A model generated the notes under the pieces. The model was not told where the DNA came from, made no database searches, and was given only the letters and a program-made list of their open reading frames with translations. A stretch of 64,000 nucleotides of DNA from Albidovulum sp. (GTDB taxonomy: Bacteria > Pseudomonadota > Alphaproteobacteria > Rhodobacterales > Rhodobacteraceae): the NCBI GenBank assembly GCA_026989275.1, contig JALSJQ010000029.1, positions 110,792 to 174,791 of the forward strand. Direction: 5' to 3'. Positions 29,530 to 39,917 of the stretch are shown in pieces (positions within the stretch are counted from its first letter, which is position 1; each line of letters begins with the position of its first letter). Made by a program: the position numbers and the translations under genes.

Positions 29530-32500
29530 TCAGAACTCCTCCACCGTGAGAACGCCGGGCAGGCTCTTCAGCGCCTTGCGGACGTCGGGAGTGACGGGGT
29601 AGCCGTCCCCCACCGCCACCTCGACCTCTCCGGGAAGATCGGGAGCGGTGAGGCACAGATGCACCGGGCCGCGGGCGCGGCTCTCGATCTGGCGCCGCAC
29701 CCGCCCCAGAAGCTCCGCCACCGCCTCCACCGCCTCGACATCGCCGAGAAACACCCTGAGGCCGGCCGGGGCCGCATCGGCCACCGCCCCATCGAGCGGC
29801 TCGACGGCGCGGGCAAGCAGCTTGAGCTGATCGTCCCCCTCGAGCTGCCCCTCCACCGTCAGCACCACCTTCGAGCCGGGCTCGAGCGCGTCGCCGGCCT
29901 TCTCGAGCACGTCGGAAAAGCAGGTGACCTCGTAGAAACCCGTGGGATCGGACAGGGCGACGAAGGCGAAGGCGTTGCCCCTGGCCGACTTGCGCCGCTT
30001 GATCGATGCCACCATGCCGGCAATCCGCCCCGTCACCGAGCGCCCACCGGCGGCCTTGCGGGCAAGCTCGCGCAGGGTGAGGATGCCCTTGCGCCGGAGG
30101 GGCGGCATGTAATCGTCGAGCGGATGGCCCGAGAGATAGAAGCCGACGGCGGCATGCTCCTCGGCAAGCTTCTCCTCGGGAAGCCAGTCCGGCGGCGAGG
30201 GCAGACGCGGCGGAGGCAGATCCTCGCCGGCGGCCCCGAAGAGCGAGACCTGCGCCGAGTGGCGCGCCTCGTGCACGGCGGCCGAATGGTCGATCAACGC
30301 CTCGACGCTCTCGAACACCTTGCGCCGATTGGGTTCGAGACAGTCGAAGGCCCCCGCCCGGGCCAGCATCTCGAGGGGCCGCTTGCCGATGCGCTTGAGT
30401 TCGACACGGCGGGCGAAATCCTGCAGGTCGCGGAACGGCCCCTCCGCCCGTGCCGCCTCGATCAGCCGCATCGCCTCGACGCCCACGTTCTTCAGCGCAC
30501 CGAGCGCATAATGGATCCGCCCTTCGCGCACGGTGAACCGCGCCCCCGAACGGTTGACACAGGGCGGCACCAGCTCGATCCCGAGCCGCTCGACCTCGGC
30601 CGCATAGACGTGAAGCTTGTCGGTGAGGTGGATGTCGCAATTCATCACCGCGGCCATGAACTCGACCGGGTGATTGGCCTTGAGCCAGGCGGTCTGGTAG
30701 CTGACGACGGCATAAGCCGCGGCGTGAGACTTGTTGAAGCCGTAATTGGCGAATTTCTCGAGAAGGTGCCACACCTCGAGCGCCTTGGCCTCGTCCACCC
30801 CGCGCTTCTTCGCCCCCTCGATGAAACGGGGGCGTTCGGCGTCCATCGCCTCCTTGATCTTCTTGCCCATCGCCCGGCGCAGAAGGTCGGCCTCGCCGAG
30901 CGAATATCCGGCCATCTCGCGGGCGATCTGCATCACCTGCTCCTGATAGACGATGATGCCGTAGGTCTCGTCGAGGATGTGATCGATCAGCGGGTGGATC
31001 GACTCGCGCTCCGCATGCCCGTTCTTGACGTCGCAATATTTGGGGATGTTCTCCATCGGGCCGGGGCGGTAGAGCGCGACGAGGGCGACGATGTCCTCGA
31101 TCGAGGTCGGCTTCATGCGCCGCAGCGCATCCTGCATGCCGGCGCTTTCCACCTGGAACACCGCCACGGTCCGGGCCGATGCGTAGAGCTCGTAGGTCTT
31201 CTCGTCGTCGAGCGGAATGTGCGAAGGATCGACCGTGATGCCGCGTTCCTTCAGCAGATCGACCGCGTTCTGGATCACCGTCAGCGTCTTGAGACCGAGG
31301 AAGTCGAACTTGACGAGCCCGGCCTGCTCGACCCATTTCATGTTGAACTGGGTGGCCGGCATCTCCGAGCGCGGATCCTTGTAGAGCGGCACCAGCTCCA
31401 CCAGCGGCCGGTCGCCGATGACGATGCCGGCGGCATGGGTCGAGGCGTTGCGCAACAACCCCTCGAGCCGGCCGGCGTAGTCGAGAAGCCGGGCGACCTT
31501 CTCCTCGCGCGCCGCCTCCTCCCGCAGCCGCGGCTCCTCGGCCAGCGCCTTCTCGATCGAGACCGGCTTCACCCCCTCGACCGGAACGAGCTTCGAGAGC
31601 CGATCGACCTGCCCGTAGGGCAGTTGCAGCACCCGCCCCACATCACGCACCGCCGCCTTCGAGAGCAGCGCGCCGAAGGTGATGATCTGGGCGACGCGAT
31701 CGAAGCCGTACTTGCGCTGGACGTATTCGATCACCTCCTCGCGTCGGTCCATGCAGAAGTCGATGTCGAAATCGGGCATCGAGACGCGTTCGGGATTGAG
31801 GAAACGCTCGAAGAGCAGCCCGTAGCGAATCGGATCGAGATCGGTGATCGTCAGCGCCCAGGCCACCAGCGAACCGGCGCCCGAGCCGCGCCCCGGCCCC
31901 ACGGGAATGTCATGTGCCTTGGCCCATTTGATGAAGTCGGCAACGATCAGGAAATAGCCGGGGAAGCCCATGCTCTCGATGATGCCGAGCTCGTATTCGA
32001 GGCGCTTCTCGTATTCCTCACGCGGTGCGGCCGGTCTGCCGACAGCGAGGCGCCGCTCCAGCCCTTCACGGGCCTGTCGGCGCAGTTCCTCGACCTCGTT
32101 CTCGGCAAAGCGCGGCAGGATCGGCTTGCGGGTGACGGGGGCATAGGCGCAGCGGCGGGCGATCTCGACGGTGTTCTCCACCGCCTCGGGCAGATCGGCG
32201 AAGAGCGCCATCATCTCCTCGGGCGACTTGAAGAAGTGCTCCGGGGTAAAGCGGCGTCGCTCCCCGTCCTGATCGACATAGGCACCCTCGGCGATGCAGA
32301 CGAGGGCGTCATGGGCCTCGAACATCTCCCGGTCGGGGAAATGCACGTCGTTGGTGGCGACGAGCGGCAGATCGAGCTCGTAGGCAAGGCCGACGAGAGC
32401 GGGCTCGGTGGCCGCCTCGAGCGGCGTTCTCGGCCCCCGGGGCGTCGGGTGACGCCCGATCTCGACATAGAGCCGGTCGCCGAAGACGGTCCGGAGCCGC

Positions 32501-32973
32501 TCGGCGAGCGCCCGCGCCTCGCGCGCGCGGCGGCGATGGATCAGCCGGCCGAGCGGCCCTTCCGCGCCGCCCGTCAGGCAGATCAGCCCGGCGCCGTGCT
32601 CCGCCAGCCGGTCGAACGTCACATGGGGCCGGCCGTCGTCGCTCTCGAGCCAGGCGGCCGAGACCAGCTTCATCAGATTGCCATAGCCCGTCTCGTTCTG
32701 GACGAGGAGCACGAGCAGAGCGACGAGCGGCTCCTCCTCGCCCTCCGCGATGGCGAGGTCGATCTGGCTGCCGATGATCGGCTGAATGCCGGCCTTCCGC
32801 GCCGTGACGGCAAATTCGAGGGCGCAGAAGAGATTGTTGGTGTCGGTCACCGCCACGGCCGGCATGTCGTGCCGGCGGCACAGATCGGGCAGGCTCTTGA
32901 GCCGCACCGCGCCTTCGAGCAGGGAATATTCGGTATGCAGCCGCAAATGGATGAATCGGGGCGTTTCGCTCAT
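29530..32973 (-). CDS. dnaE: DNA polymerase III subunit alpha
   Basis: A 1147-residue replicative polymerase (DnaE1 class by length and context). The N-terminal PHP domain starts HLRLHTEYSLLEGAVRL. The C-family palm contains PVGPGRGSGAGSLVAWAL near residue 350 and the catalytic Asp pair in SMPDFDIDFCMDRR near residue 398. The fingers and helix-hairpin-helix region (YGFNKSHAAAYA near 750) and a C-terminal OB domain (SVTGRIAGMVASIKRR) follow. No intein or split is seen. Confidence 0.95.
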   Translation of the reverse strand: MSETPRFIHLRLHTEYSLLEGAVRLKSLPDLCRRHDMPAVAVTDTNNLFCALEFAVTARKAGIQPIIGSQIDLAIAEGEEEPLVALLVLLVQNETGYGNLMKLVSAAWLESDDGRPHVTFDRLAEHGAGLICLTGGAEGPLGRLIHRRRAREARALAERLRTVFGDRLYVEIGRHPTPRGPRTPLEAATEPALVGLAYELDLPLVATNDVHFPDREMFEAHDALVCIAEGAYVDQDGERRRFTPEHFFKSPEEMMALFADLPEAVENTVEIARRCAYAPVTRKPILPRFAENEVEELRRQAREGLERRLAVGRPAAPREEYEKRLEYELGIIESMGFPGYFLIVADFIKWAKAHDIPVGPGRGSGAGSLVAWALTITDLDPIRYGLLFERFLNPERVSMPDFDIDFCMDRREEVIEYVQRKYGFDRVAQIITFGALLSKAAVRDVGRVLQLPYGQVDRLSKLVPVEGVKPVSIEKALAEEPRLREEAAREEKVARLLDYAGRLEGLLRNASTHAAGIVIGDRPLVELVPLYKDPRSEMPATQFNMKWVEQAGLVKFDFLGLKTLTVIQNAVDLLKERGITVDPSHIPLDDEKTYELYASARTVAVFQVESAGMQDALRRMKPTSIEDIVALVALYRPGPMENIPKYCDVKNGHAERESIHPLIDHILDETYGIIVYQEQVMQIAREMAGYSLGEADLLRRAMGKKIKEAMDAERPRFIEGAKKRGVDEAKALEVWHLLEKFANYGFNKSHAAAYAVVSYQTAWLKANHPVEFMAAVMNCDIHLTDKLHVYAAEVERLGIELVPPCVNRSGARFTVREGRIHYALGALKNVGVEAMRLIEAARAEGPFRDLQDFARRVELKRIGKRPLEMLARAGAFDCLEPNRRKVFESVEALIDHSAAVHEARHSAQVSLFGAAGEDLPPPRLPSPPDWLPEEKLAEEHAAVGFYLSGHPLDDYMPPLRRKGILTLRELARKAAGGRSVTGRIAGMVASIKRRKSARGNAFAFVALSDPTGFYEVTCFSDVLEKAGDALEPGSKVVLTVEGQLEGDDQLKLLARAVEPLDGAVADAAPAGLRVFLGDVEAVEAVAELLGRVRRQIESRARGPVHLCLTAPDLPGEVEVAVGDGYPVTPDVRKALKSLPGVLTVEEF

Positions 32974-33140
32974 GCCTTCTCCCTAGCGCGCCTGCGCCCG
33001 GCCGACAAACGGCAACCGCGGCCCCGTCAGGCCCCCGCCCGCATCTTTCAGCTGCCGTTGAAGATAATTGCCCGGAGCATTGATAATCCGCCCTTGTCTT
33101 CCCACCATCGGACGGGTCTTGATGAAAGAGGGAGGAAAGG

Positions 33141-33491
33141 ATGGGCAAACTCACGACACATGTGCTCGACACCGCCCGCGGCCGGCCGGCTGCGGGGCTC
33201 GACGTGCAGCTCTTCCGGCTCGAGGCCACCGGCTGGGAACTCGTGGCCGAGGACACCACCAACCAGGACGGCCGCCTCGCCGCACCGCTGGCCGAGGGTG
33301 CCGATTTCGCGCCCGGCGAATACGAGCTGCTGTTCCATGTCGGCGCCTGGCTGGAACGCGCCGGCTTCGATCTGCCGCAGCCGAAGTTCCTCGACATCGT
33401 TCCGGTGCGCTTCGGCGTCTCGGAAGACGGGCATTACCATGTGCCTCTCCTGATCTCCCCCTACGGCTATGCGACCTATCGCGGCAGCTGA
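33141..33491 (+). CDS. uraH: 5-hydroxyisourate hydrolase
   Basis: A 116-residue transthyretin-like enzyme converting 5-hydroxyisourate to OHCU in urate breakdown. It has the N-terminal KLTTHVLDTARGRPA motif with the catalytic His, an internal HYHVPLLISP, and the C-terminal YRGS signature. GAGGAAAGG lies upstream of ATG 33141. It begins the purine-catabolism run that continues with xdhABC and a nucleoside-type ABC transporter. Confidence 0.93.
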   Translation: MGKLTTHVLDTARGRPAAGLDVQLFRLEATGWELVAEDTTNQDGRLAAPLAEGADFAPGEYELLFHVGAWLERAGFDLPQPKFLDIVPVRFGVSEDGHYHVPLLISPYGYATYRGS

Positions 33492-33602
33492 GCCTCCGCC
33501 GCCCCCGGTGGCTCCGTCGGCCCCGGGGGGGCGACCGGCTGGAAGGCCCCTGCCGACCATGCAACGTGGAGGCCCCGCGAGAGGGCCCGTGAAGGACGAA
33601 GA

Positions 33603-35036
33603 ATGACCCGGCCCCTGCGCTTTCTTCTCAACGGCAGCCCCGTCAGCCTCGCCGAGGCACCGGCGCAGCGCACCCTTCTCGACTGGCTGCGCGAGGAACG
33701 GCGGCTGACCGGCACCAAGGAAGGCTGCAACGAGGGCGATTGCGGCGCCTGCACGGTGATGATCTCCGATCCGCAGCCCGAGGGCGGGCATCGCTGGCAG
33801 GTCCGCAACGCCTGCATTCTCCTCCTGCCGATGCTGCACGGGCGGGCGGTGCGCACCGTCGAGGGGCTCGGGGAAGGGGGAGCGTTTCATCCGGTGCAGG
33901 AAGAACTCGTGCGCCATCACGGCTCCCAATGCGGTTTCTGCACGCCGGGCATTGCCGTGGCCCTTGCCGCGGCCCATGCCGACGGACGGCGCGATTTCGA
34001 TACCGCCCTTGCCGGCAATCTCTGCCGCTGCACCGGCTATGCGTCGATCATCCGCGCCGCCGAGGCCGCAGCCGAGGCGCCCGCCCCGGGCTGGGTGAAG
34101 GAGGATCTCGCCCGGCTCGACGATCTCGCCGCGCCCGGCCCCCTCACCGGCCCCGGCTGGATCGCCCATGACGATGTGGACGCCTTCGCCGCCTGGTATC
34201 GCGATCATCCCGAAGCGCGGCTCGTGGCCGGGGCCACCGATGTCGGCCTGTGGGTGACGAAGAAGCTCATGGACATCACCCCGGTCGCCTTTCTCCACCG
34301 GTTGAAGCGGCTGAAGCGCGTCGAGGTCACGACCACGCACATCACCTTCGGCGCCCTTGCCCCGATCGAGGCGCTCCGGGTCCGGCTTGCGGAGGACGCG
34401 CCGCAGCTGGGCGCCTTTCTTTCCCGTTTCGGCTCCGAGCAGGTGCGGGCGGCCGGCACGGTGGGCGGCAATATCGCCAACGCCTCGCCGATCGGCGACA
34501 GCCTGCCGCTGCTCATCGCCCTTGGCGCCACGCTCCGGCTGCGGCGGAGCGAGACGCGCCGCGAGATGCCGCTGGAGGATTTCTTCCTCGACTACGGCGT
34601 GCAGGATCGCAAGTCCGGCGAATTCGTCGAGGCGGTGACCCTCCCCCGCCCCCGAGCGGCCGAAGGACGGCTCGTGCGGGCGTGGAAGATCTCGAAGCGG
34701 CGCGATCAGGACATCTCGGCCGTGGCCGGCGCCTTCGATTTCGTGATCGCGAACGGAACGGTCAGCACCGCCCGCATCGCCTTCGGCGGCATGGCGGCAA
34801 CCCCCCGGCGCGCCCGTGCCACCGAGGCCGCCCTCGTCGGTCGCCCCTGGACGGAAGCGACGATCCGGGCGGCGGGAGAAGCCCTCGCCGAGGACTTCAC
34901 CCCGATCTCCGACATGCGGGCCTCGGCCCGCTACCGCATGGAGGCGGCCCGCGGCCTTCTCGAGCGGCTCTGGCACGAGAGCCGGGGGACGGGGCCGATC
35001 GAGATCGACAGGGTGCTCGAGGAGGCCGCCCGATGA
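33603..35036 (+). CDS. xdhA: Xanthine dehydrogenase small subunit XdhA
   Basis: A 477-residue subunit carrying two 2Fe-2S clusters and FAD. Cluster ligands are C42, C47, C50 and C71 (GCNEGDCGAC) in the ferredoxin domain, and C110, C113, C141, C143 (CGFCTPG, CRCTGY) in the helical domain. The FAD domain starts near residue 195 (RLVAGATDVGLWVTK) and has RAAGTVGGNIANASPIGD. Its stop overlaps the xdhB start (ATGA). Confidence 0.95.
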   Translation: MTRPLRFLLNGSPVSLAEAPAQRTLLDWLREERRLTGTKEGCNEGDCGACTVMISDPQPEGGHRWQVRNACILLLPMLHGRAVRTVEGLGEGGAFHPVQEELVRHHGSQCGFCTPGIAVALAAAHADGRRDFDTALAGNLCRCTGYASIIRAAEAAAEAPAPGWVKEDLARLDDLAAPGPLTGPGWIAHDDVDAFAAWYRDHPEARLVAGATDVGLWVTKKLMDITPVAFLHRLKRLKRVEVTTTHITFGALAPIEALRVRLAEDAPQLGAFLSRFGSEQVRAAGTVGGNIANASPIGDSLPLLIALGATLRLRRSETRREMPLEDFFLDYGVQDRKSGEFVEAVTLPRPRAAEGRLVRAWKISKRRDQDISAVAGAFDFVIANGTVSTARIAFGGMAATPRRARATEAALVGRPWTEATIRAAGEALAEDFTPISDMRASARYRMEAARGLLERLWHESRGTGPIEIDRVLEEAAR

Positions 35037-37354
35037 CCGTCGCCGTGCACAAGCCCCATCCCCACGATTCGGCACCGCTCCATGTCAGCGGCAAGGCCCG
35101 CTATACCGACGACATTCCCGCGCCGGCGGGCACGCTTCATCTGGCCTTCGGCCTCTCCCCCGCCGCCCGCGGCCGGATCCGCCGGCTCGATCTCGCCCCC
35201 GTCCGGGCCGCCGAGGGCGTGGTGGCCGTCCTCGGCGCCGACGATCTGCCCCGACCGGTCGATCTATCCCCGGCCCATGCCGGCGACGAGCCGCTCCTTG
35301 CCACGGGCACGGTCCACTATCTCGGCCAGCCGCTCTTTCTCGTCGTCGCCACCTCCCATCTCGCGGCCCGCAGGGCGGCGCGGCTGGCCGGGATCGACAT
35401 CGCCGGGGAGAAACCCGTTCTCACCATCGACGACGCCATCGCCGCCGGCACCGATCTCGAACCGCCCCTCGAATGGCGCAAGGGCGATGCGGAAGCCGCC
35501 ATCGCCGCCGCGCCCCATCGGGTCAGGGGGCGGATCGAGGTCGGCGGGCAGGAGCATTTCTATCTCGAGGGGCACGCCGCCCTCGCCCTGCCGCTCGAGG
35601 ATGGCGGCATGGAAATTCATGCCTCGACCCAGCACCCCACCGAGATCCAGCACAAGGTCGCCGAGGCGCTCGGCCTGCCGATGAGCTGGGTGCGGGTGAG
35701 CGTGCGCCGCATGGGCGGCGGCTTCGGCGGCAAGGAAAGCCAGGGAAGCGCCCTCGCCGTCGCCTGCGCCATCGCCGCATGGAAGACGGGGCGGCCCTGC
35801 CGGATGCGCTACGACCGCGACGACGACATGATCATCACCGGCAAGCGCCACGAGATCCGCATCGACTACGAGGCCGGGTTCGATGCGGACGGCCGGCTTC
35901 TCGGCGTGCGCTTCGCGCATTTCCTGCGCTGCGGCTGGAGCACCGATCTGTCCCTGCCGGTGGCCGACCGGGCCATGCTGCATGCCGACAACGCCTATCA
36001 CCTGCCCCATGTCACCATCCGCTCGCGGCGACTGCGGACCAACACCCAGTCGAACACCGCCTTCCGCGGCTTCGGCGGCCCTCAGGGGATGATGGGCATC
36101 GAACGGGTGATCCAGCATGTCGCCGCCACGCTCGGCAAGGATCCGCTGGAGGTGCGGCGGGTCAATCTCTACCGCCCGATGGCCGCGGTGGCGGCCGGCG
36201 AAGCAGCCCAGACCACCCCCTACGGTCAGCCGGTCGAGGACAGCATCATCGATGCGCTCGTCGATCGGCTGGCCCGCGAGGCCCGCTACGCCGAACGCCG
36301 CGCCGCGATCGCCCGCTGGAACGCCGGCAGCCCGGTGATCAAGCGCGGCATCGCCCTCACCCCGGTCAAGTTCGGCATCTCCTTCACCCTTACCCATCTC
36401 AACCAGGCGGGCGCCCTCGTCCATCTCTATCAGGACGGTTCGATCCGCATCAATCACGGCGGCACCGAGATGGGCCAGGGGCTCAACATGAAGGTGGCGC
36501 AGGTGGCGGCCGAAGCCTTCTCGGTGCCGGTCGAGGCGGTGCGGATCACCACGACCGACACCGCCCGGGTGCCGAACACCTCGGCGACGGCGGCTTCCTC
36601 GGGGTCCGATCTGAACGGCATGGCGGTGAAGGCAGCCTGCGAGACGATCCGCGCCCGGCTGACGCGCTTTCTGGCCGAACGGCATCAATGCCCCGAGGAG
36701 GTGGTGCGCTTTTCGGAGGGCCGCGTGCATGTCGGCACCAATGTGCTGACCCTCGCCGAAGCGGCCCGTGCGGCGCACGAGGCGCGGATCTCCCTTTCCT
36801 CCACCGGCTTCTATGCCACGCCGAAGATCCACTGGGACCGCACCCGCGGCCAGGGCCGGCCCTTCTTCTATTTCGCCTATGGCGCCGCCGTCAGCGAGGT
36901 GGCGATCGACCCGCTGACCGGGGAGACGCGCATCCTGCGCGTGGACGTGCTGCACGATGTCGGCCGCTCGCTCAACCCGGCGATCGACATCGGGCAGATC
37001 GAGGGCGGCTTCGTGCAGGGTGCGGGCTGGCTGACGATGGAGGAGCTCGCATGGGACGAGAGGGGCCGGCTCCTCACCCATGCCCCCTCGACCTACAAGA
37101 TCCCCGTGGCCTCGGACCGGCCGCGCATCTTCAACGTCGCCCTGTGGGACGGGGAGAACCGCGAGCCGACCATCTACCGCTCGAAGGCGGTGGGCGAGCC
37201 GCCCTTCATGCTGGCGATCTCGGTGCATCAGGCGATCGCCGAGGCGGTGGCGGCGGCGGCCGGCGTGCCTTTCGTCGCCCTCGATGCGCCGGCAACGCCC
37301 GAACGCATCGCCCTGGCGGTCCGCAACGCCCGTGCAGGGGAGAACGCTCCATGA
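35033..37354 (+). CDS. xdhB: Xanthine dehydrogenase large subunit XdhB
   Basis: A 773-residue molybdopterin subunit oxidising hypoxanthine to xanthine to urate. It has SGKARYTDDIPAPAGTLH at the N-terminus, RRMGGGFGGKESQ near residue 225, TAFRGFGGPQGMMG near residue 345, and the catalytic Glu region VGEPPFMLAISV near residue 720. The start ATG overlaps the xdhA stop and its stop overlaps the xdhC start, both in ATGA. Confidence 0.95.
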   Translation: MTVAVHKPHPHDSAPLHVSGKARYTDDIPAPAGTLHLAFGLSPAARGRIRRLDLAPVRAAEGVVAVLGADDLPRPVDLSPAHAGDEPLLATGTVHYLGQPLFLVVATSHLAARRAARLAGIDIAGEKPVLTIDDAIAAGTDLEPPLEWRKGDAEAAIAAAPHRVRGRIEVGGQEHFYLEGHAALALPLEDGGMEIHASTQHPTEIQHKVAEALGLPMSWVRVSVRRMGGGFGGKESQGSALAVACAIAAWKTGRPCRMRYDRDDDMIITGKRHEIRIDYEAGFDADGRLLGVRFAHFLRCGWSTDLSLPVADRAMLHADNAYHLPHVTIRSRRLRTNTQSNTAFRGFGGPQGMMGIERVIQHVAATLGKDPLEVRRVNLYRPMAAVAAGEAAQTTPYGQPVEDSIIDALVDRLAREARYAERRAAIARWNAGSPVIKRGIALTPVKFGISFTLTHLNQAGALVHLYQDGSIRINHGGTEMGQGLNMKVAQVAAEAFSVPVEAVRITTTDTARVPNTSATAASSGSDLNGMAVKAACETIRARLTRFLAERHQCPEEVVRFSEGRVHVGTNVLTLAEAARAAHEARISLSSTGFYATPKIHWDRTRGQGRPFFYFAYGAAVSEVAIDPLTGETRILRVDVLHDVGRSLNPAIDIGQIEGGFVQGAGWLTMEELAWDERGRLLTHAPSTYKIPVASDRPRIFNVALWDGENREPTIYRSKAVGEPPFMLAISVHQAIAEAVAAAAGVPFVALDAPATPERIALAVRNARAGENAP

Positions 37355-38373
37355 ACCGCCCCCTGCCCCGGCAGCTTCTCGACGCGCTCGCGGCCGGCCC
37401 CTTCGTGCGGGTGCTGGTGGTCGAGACCCGCGGTTCGGCGCCGCGCGAGGCCGGAGCCGGGATGATCGTGCATGCCGATGCCTTCGCGGGGACGATCGGG
37501 GGCGGCACGCTCGAGTGGCAGGCGCTGGGCCACGCCCGCGACCTGCTCGCCGAGAGCGCCCCGTGGGCACGACGGCTCGAACGCATCGCTCTCGGCCCCG
37601 CACTCGGACAATGCTGCGGCGGCAGCGTCACCCTGCTGTTCGAGCGGTTCGACGAAAGCGCCCGCCCCATCCTCGAGAAACTCGCGGAGACGGAGGCGGA
37701 GATCTTCGCCCGCCCCCTGGCCAGCGGCGCCGCCCCGGCACTCGGACCCGCCGAATCGCCATCGGCACTGAGGAAAACCGTCGTCACGATCGAAGGGCCG
37801 GTCCTGATCGCGGGCTGGGTCGCCGAACCCGTCCTTCGAGGCGGCCCGCCGCTCTGGATCTGGGGAGCGGGCCATGTCGGACGCGCGATCGTCGAGGTGC
37901 TGGCCCCTATCGGCGCTTTCGCCATCCGCTGGGCCGACATCGACACCGGACGCTTCCCCGAGAAGACGCCCGCCGGGGTGGAGACGGTGGCCGCCGCCGA
38001 CCTGCCGCTGCTCGCCCGTCATGCGCCGGCCGAAGCCCATCACCTGATCGTCACCCGGTCCCACGAGCTCGACCTGGCGCTGTGTCATGCGCTCCTGCAG
38101 CGGGGCGCCGCCTCGATCGGCCTCATCGGCTCGGCGACGAAACGCGCCCGCTTCGCCCGTCGCCTCGCGGCTCTCGGCCACGAAGACGCGGCCATCGCCA
38201 GCATCGTCTGCCCGATCGGCACGCCGGCGCTCGGCAAGCACCCGCACGCGATTGCCATCGGCGTGGCTCACGGGCTATTGCTGCGCAAGGTGGCAGGCGA
38301 CCCGGCGAGTCCTCGGCAGCCGGCGCAGGATCCGCCCCCAGAAGAGGGCCAGCCGAAGGAGACGACCCCGTGA
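37351..38373 (+). CDS. xdhC: Xanthine dehydrogenase accessory protein XdhC
   Basis: A 340-residue chaperone that protects and inserts sulfurated molybdenum cofactor into XdhB. The N-terminal domain has VVETRGSAPREAGAGMIV and GTIGGGTLEWQAL, with CCGG near residue 90. The C-terminal Rossmann-like half has LWIWGAGHVGRAIVE near residue 170 and ASIGLIGSATKRARFARRL near residue 245. The stop overlaps a GTG start of the transporter ATPase, so cofactor insertion and transport genes are in one transcript. Confidence 0.92.
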   Translation: MNRPLPRQLLDALAAGPFVRVLVVETRGSAPREAGAGMIVHADAFAGTIGGGTLEWQALGHARDLLAESAPWARRLERIALGPALGQCCGGSVTLLFERFDESARPILEKLAETEAEIFARPLASGAAPALGPAESPSALRKTVVTIEGPVLIAGWVAEPVLRGGPPLWIWGAGHVGRAIVEVLAPIGAFAIRWADIDTGRFPEKTPAGVETVAAADLPLLARHAPAEAHHLIVTRSHELDLALCHALLQRGAASIGLIGSATKRARFARRLAALGHEDAAIASIVCPIGTPALGKHPHAIAIGVAHGLLLRKVAGDPASPRQPAQDPPPEEGQPKETTP

Positions 38374-39917
38374 GCGACGCTCCCCTCCTCGTCGTCGATG
38401 GCATCACCAGACGCTACCCGGGCGTGGTCGCCAACGATCACGTGTCCTTCGATGTCGGCCGGGCGGAGATCCATGCGCTTCTGGGGGAGAACGGCGCCGG
38501 CAAGTCCACCCTTGTCAAGATCATCTACGGGCTGGTGCAGCCCGACGAAGGGCGCATGCTCCTCGAAGGCACGCCCTATGCCCCCGCCGAGCCGCGCGAG
38601 GCACGGGCGGCCGGCATCGCCATGGTCTTCCAGCACTTCTCGTTGTTCGAGGCGCTGAGCGTGGCCGAGAACATCGCCCTCGGCATGGAGGATCCGCCCC
38701 CGATGAACGCGCTTGCGACGCGGATCCGCGAGGTTTCCGCCGCCTATGGCCTGCCGCTCGATCCGATGCGGCTCGTGGGCGAGCTTTCGGCCGGGGAGCG
38801 GCAACGGGTGGAGATCATCCGCTGCCTGCTGCAGGAACCGCGGCTCCTGATCATGGACGAGCCGACCTCGGTCCTGACGCCGCAGGAAGTCGAGATCCTG
38901 TTCCGCACCCTGCGGCGATTGCGCGAGGAAGGCCGCTCGATCCTCTACATCTCGCACAAGCTCGAGGAGATCCGCGCCCTGTGCGACCGGGCGACGATCC
39001 TGCGCCTCGGCAAGGTGGTGGCGAGCTGCGATCCGCGTGCCTGTTCGGCACGGGAACTGGCGGAAATGATGGTGGGATCGAGCTTCACCCAGCCCGAGCG
39101 CACGCAACGCCCGTTCGGGGATGTGGTGCTGGAGGTGAAGGATCTCGACCTGCCCGCCGGCTCCCCCTTCGGCACTTCCCTCAGGAACGTGTCCTTCAAG
39201 GTGCGGGCCGGCGAGATTCTCGGTATCGGCGGGGTCGCCGGCAACGGGCAGGAGGAGCTTCTGGCCGCGCTCTCGGGCGAGCGGACCACCGCGGCCGGCG
39301 CGGTGCGGCTCGACAAAGAGGCGATCGGTCGGCTCCCCCCGAACCCGCGCCGCGCCCGCGGCCTCCTCTCGGCACCCGAGGAGCGGCTCGGCCATGCGGC
39401 CGCCCCCGACATGACGCTGACCGAAAACGCGATGATGACCGGAGCCGTGCGCCGCCACCTCGTCGAGCGCGGCTTCCTGCGCTGGCAGGCGGCCCGGCGC
39501 TTCGCCGAGGAAATCGTCCAACGCTTCGACGTGCGCACGGCCGGCGTCGAGCATGTGGCGCGGTCGCTATCGGGCGGCAACCTCCAGAAATTCGTCATCG
39601 GCCGCGAAATCCTACAGGCGCCGCGGGCGCTGGTGGTCAACCAGCCCACCTGGGGGGTGGATGCCGCGGCCGCCGCGGCGATCCGCCAGGCGCTGATCGA
39701 CCTCGCGGAGAAAGGGGTCGCCGTCGTCGTCATCAGCCAGGACCTCGACGAGCTGCTCGAGATCTCCGACAGTTTCGCCGCCCTCAATGCCGGCCGCCTC
39801 AGCGAACCGCGACCGACCGAGGGGCTCGGCATCGACGAGATCGGCCTCCTGATGGGAGGCGTGCACGGCGCGGCTCCCGCTTCCCGGAACGGTGCGGGGC
39901 AAGAGGAGACGGTGTGA
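38370..39917 (+). CDS. ABC transporter ATP-binding protein, nucleoside/purine type
   Basis: A 515-residue double ATPase of the RbsA/YufO type that powers uptake of nucleosides or related purines with BMP-family binding proteins. The first domain has Walker A GENGAGKST near residue 38, signature LSAGERQRVEI and Walker B LLIMDEPTS. The second has a weaker Walker A (GVAGNGQEE) and signature LSGGNLQKF. It starts with GTG overlapping the xdhC stop (GTGA). Purine specificity is inferred from the operon. Confidence 0.9.
   Translation: MSDAPLLVVDGITRRYPGVVANDHVSFDVGRAEIHALLGENGAGKSTLVKIIYGLVQPDEGRMLLEGTPYAPAEPREARAAGIAMVFQHFSLFEALSVAENIALGMEDPPPMNALATRIREVSAAYGLPLDPMRLVGELSAGERQRVEIIRCLLQEPRLLIMDEPTSVLTPQEVEILFRTLRRLREEGRSILYISHKLEEIRALCDRATILRLGKVVASCDPRACSARELAEMMVGSSFTQPERTQRPFGDVVLEVKDLDLPAGSPFGTSLRNVSFKVRAGEILGIGGVAGNGQEELLAALSGERTTAAGAVRLDKEAIGRLPPNPRRARGLLSAPEERLGHAAAPDMTLTENAMMTGAVRRHLVERGFLRWQAARRFAEEIVQRFDVRTAGVEHVARSLSGGNLQKFVIGREILQAPRALVVNQPTWGVDAAAAAAIRQALIDLAEKGVAVVVISQDLDELLEISDSFAALNAGRLSEPRPTEGLGIDEIGLLMGGVHGAAPASRNGAGQEETV

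Noticed and set aside
28681..33453. 1590-codon open frame on the + strand opposite dnaE and the crotonase
   Set aside because: Antisense shadow; composition typical of a mirrored high-GC codon pattern.
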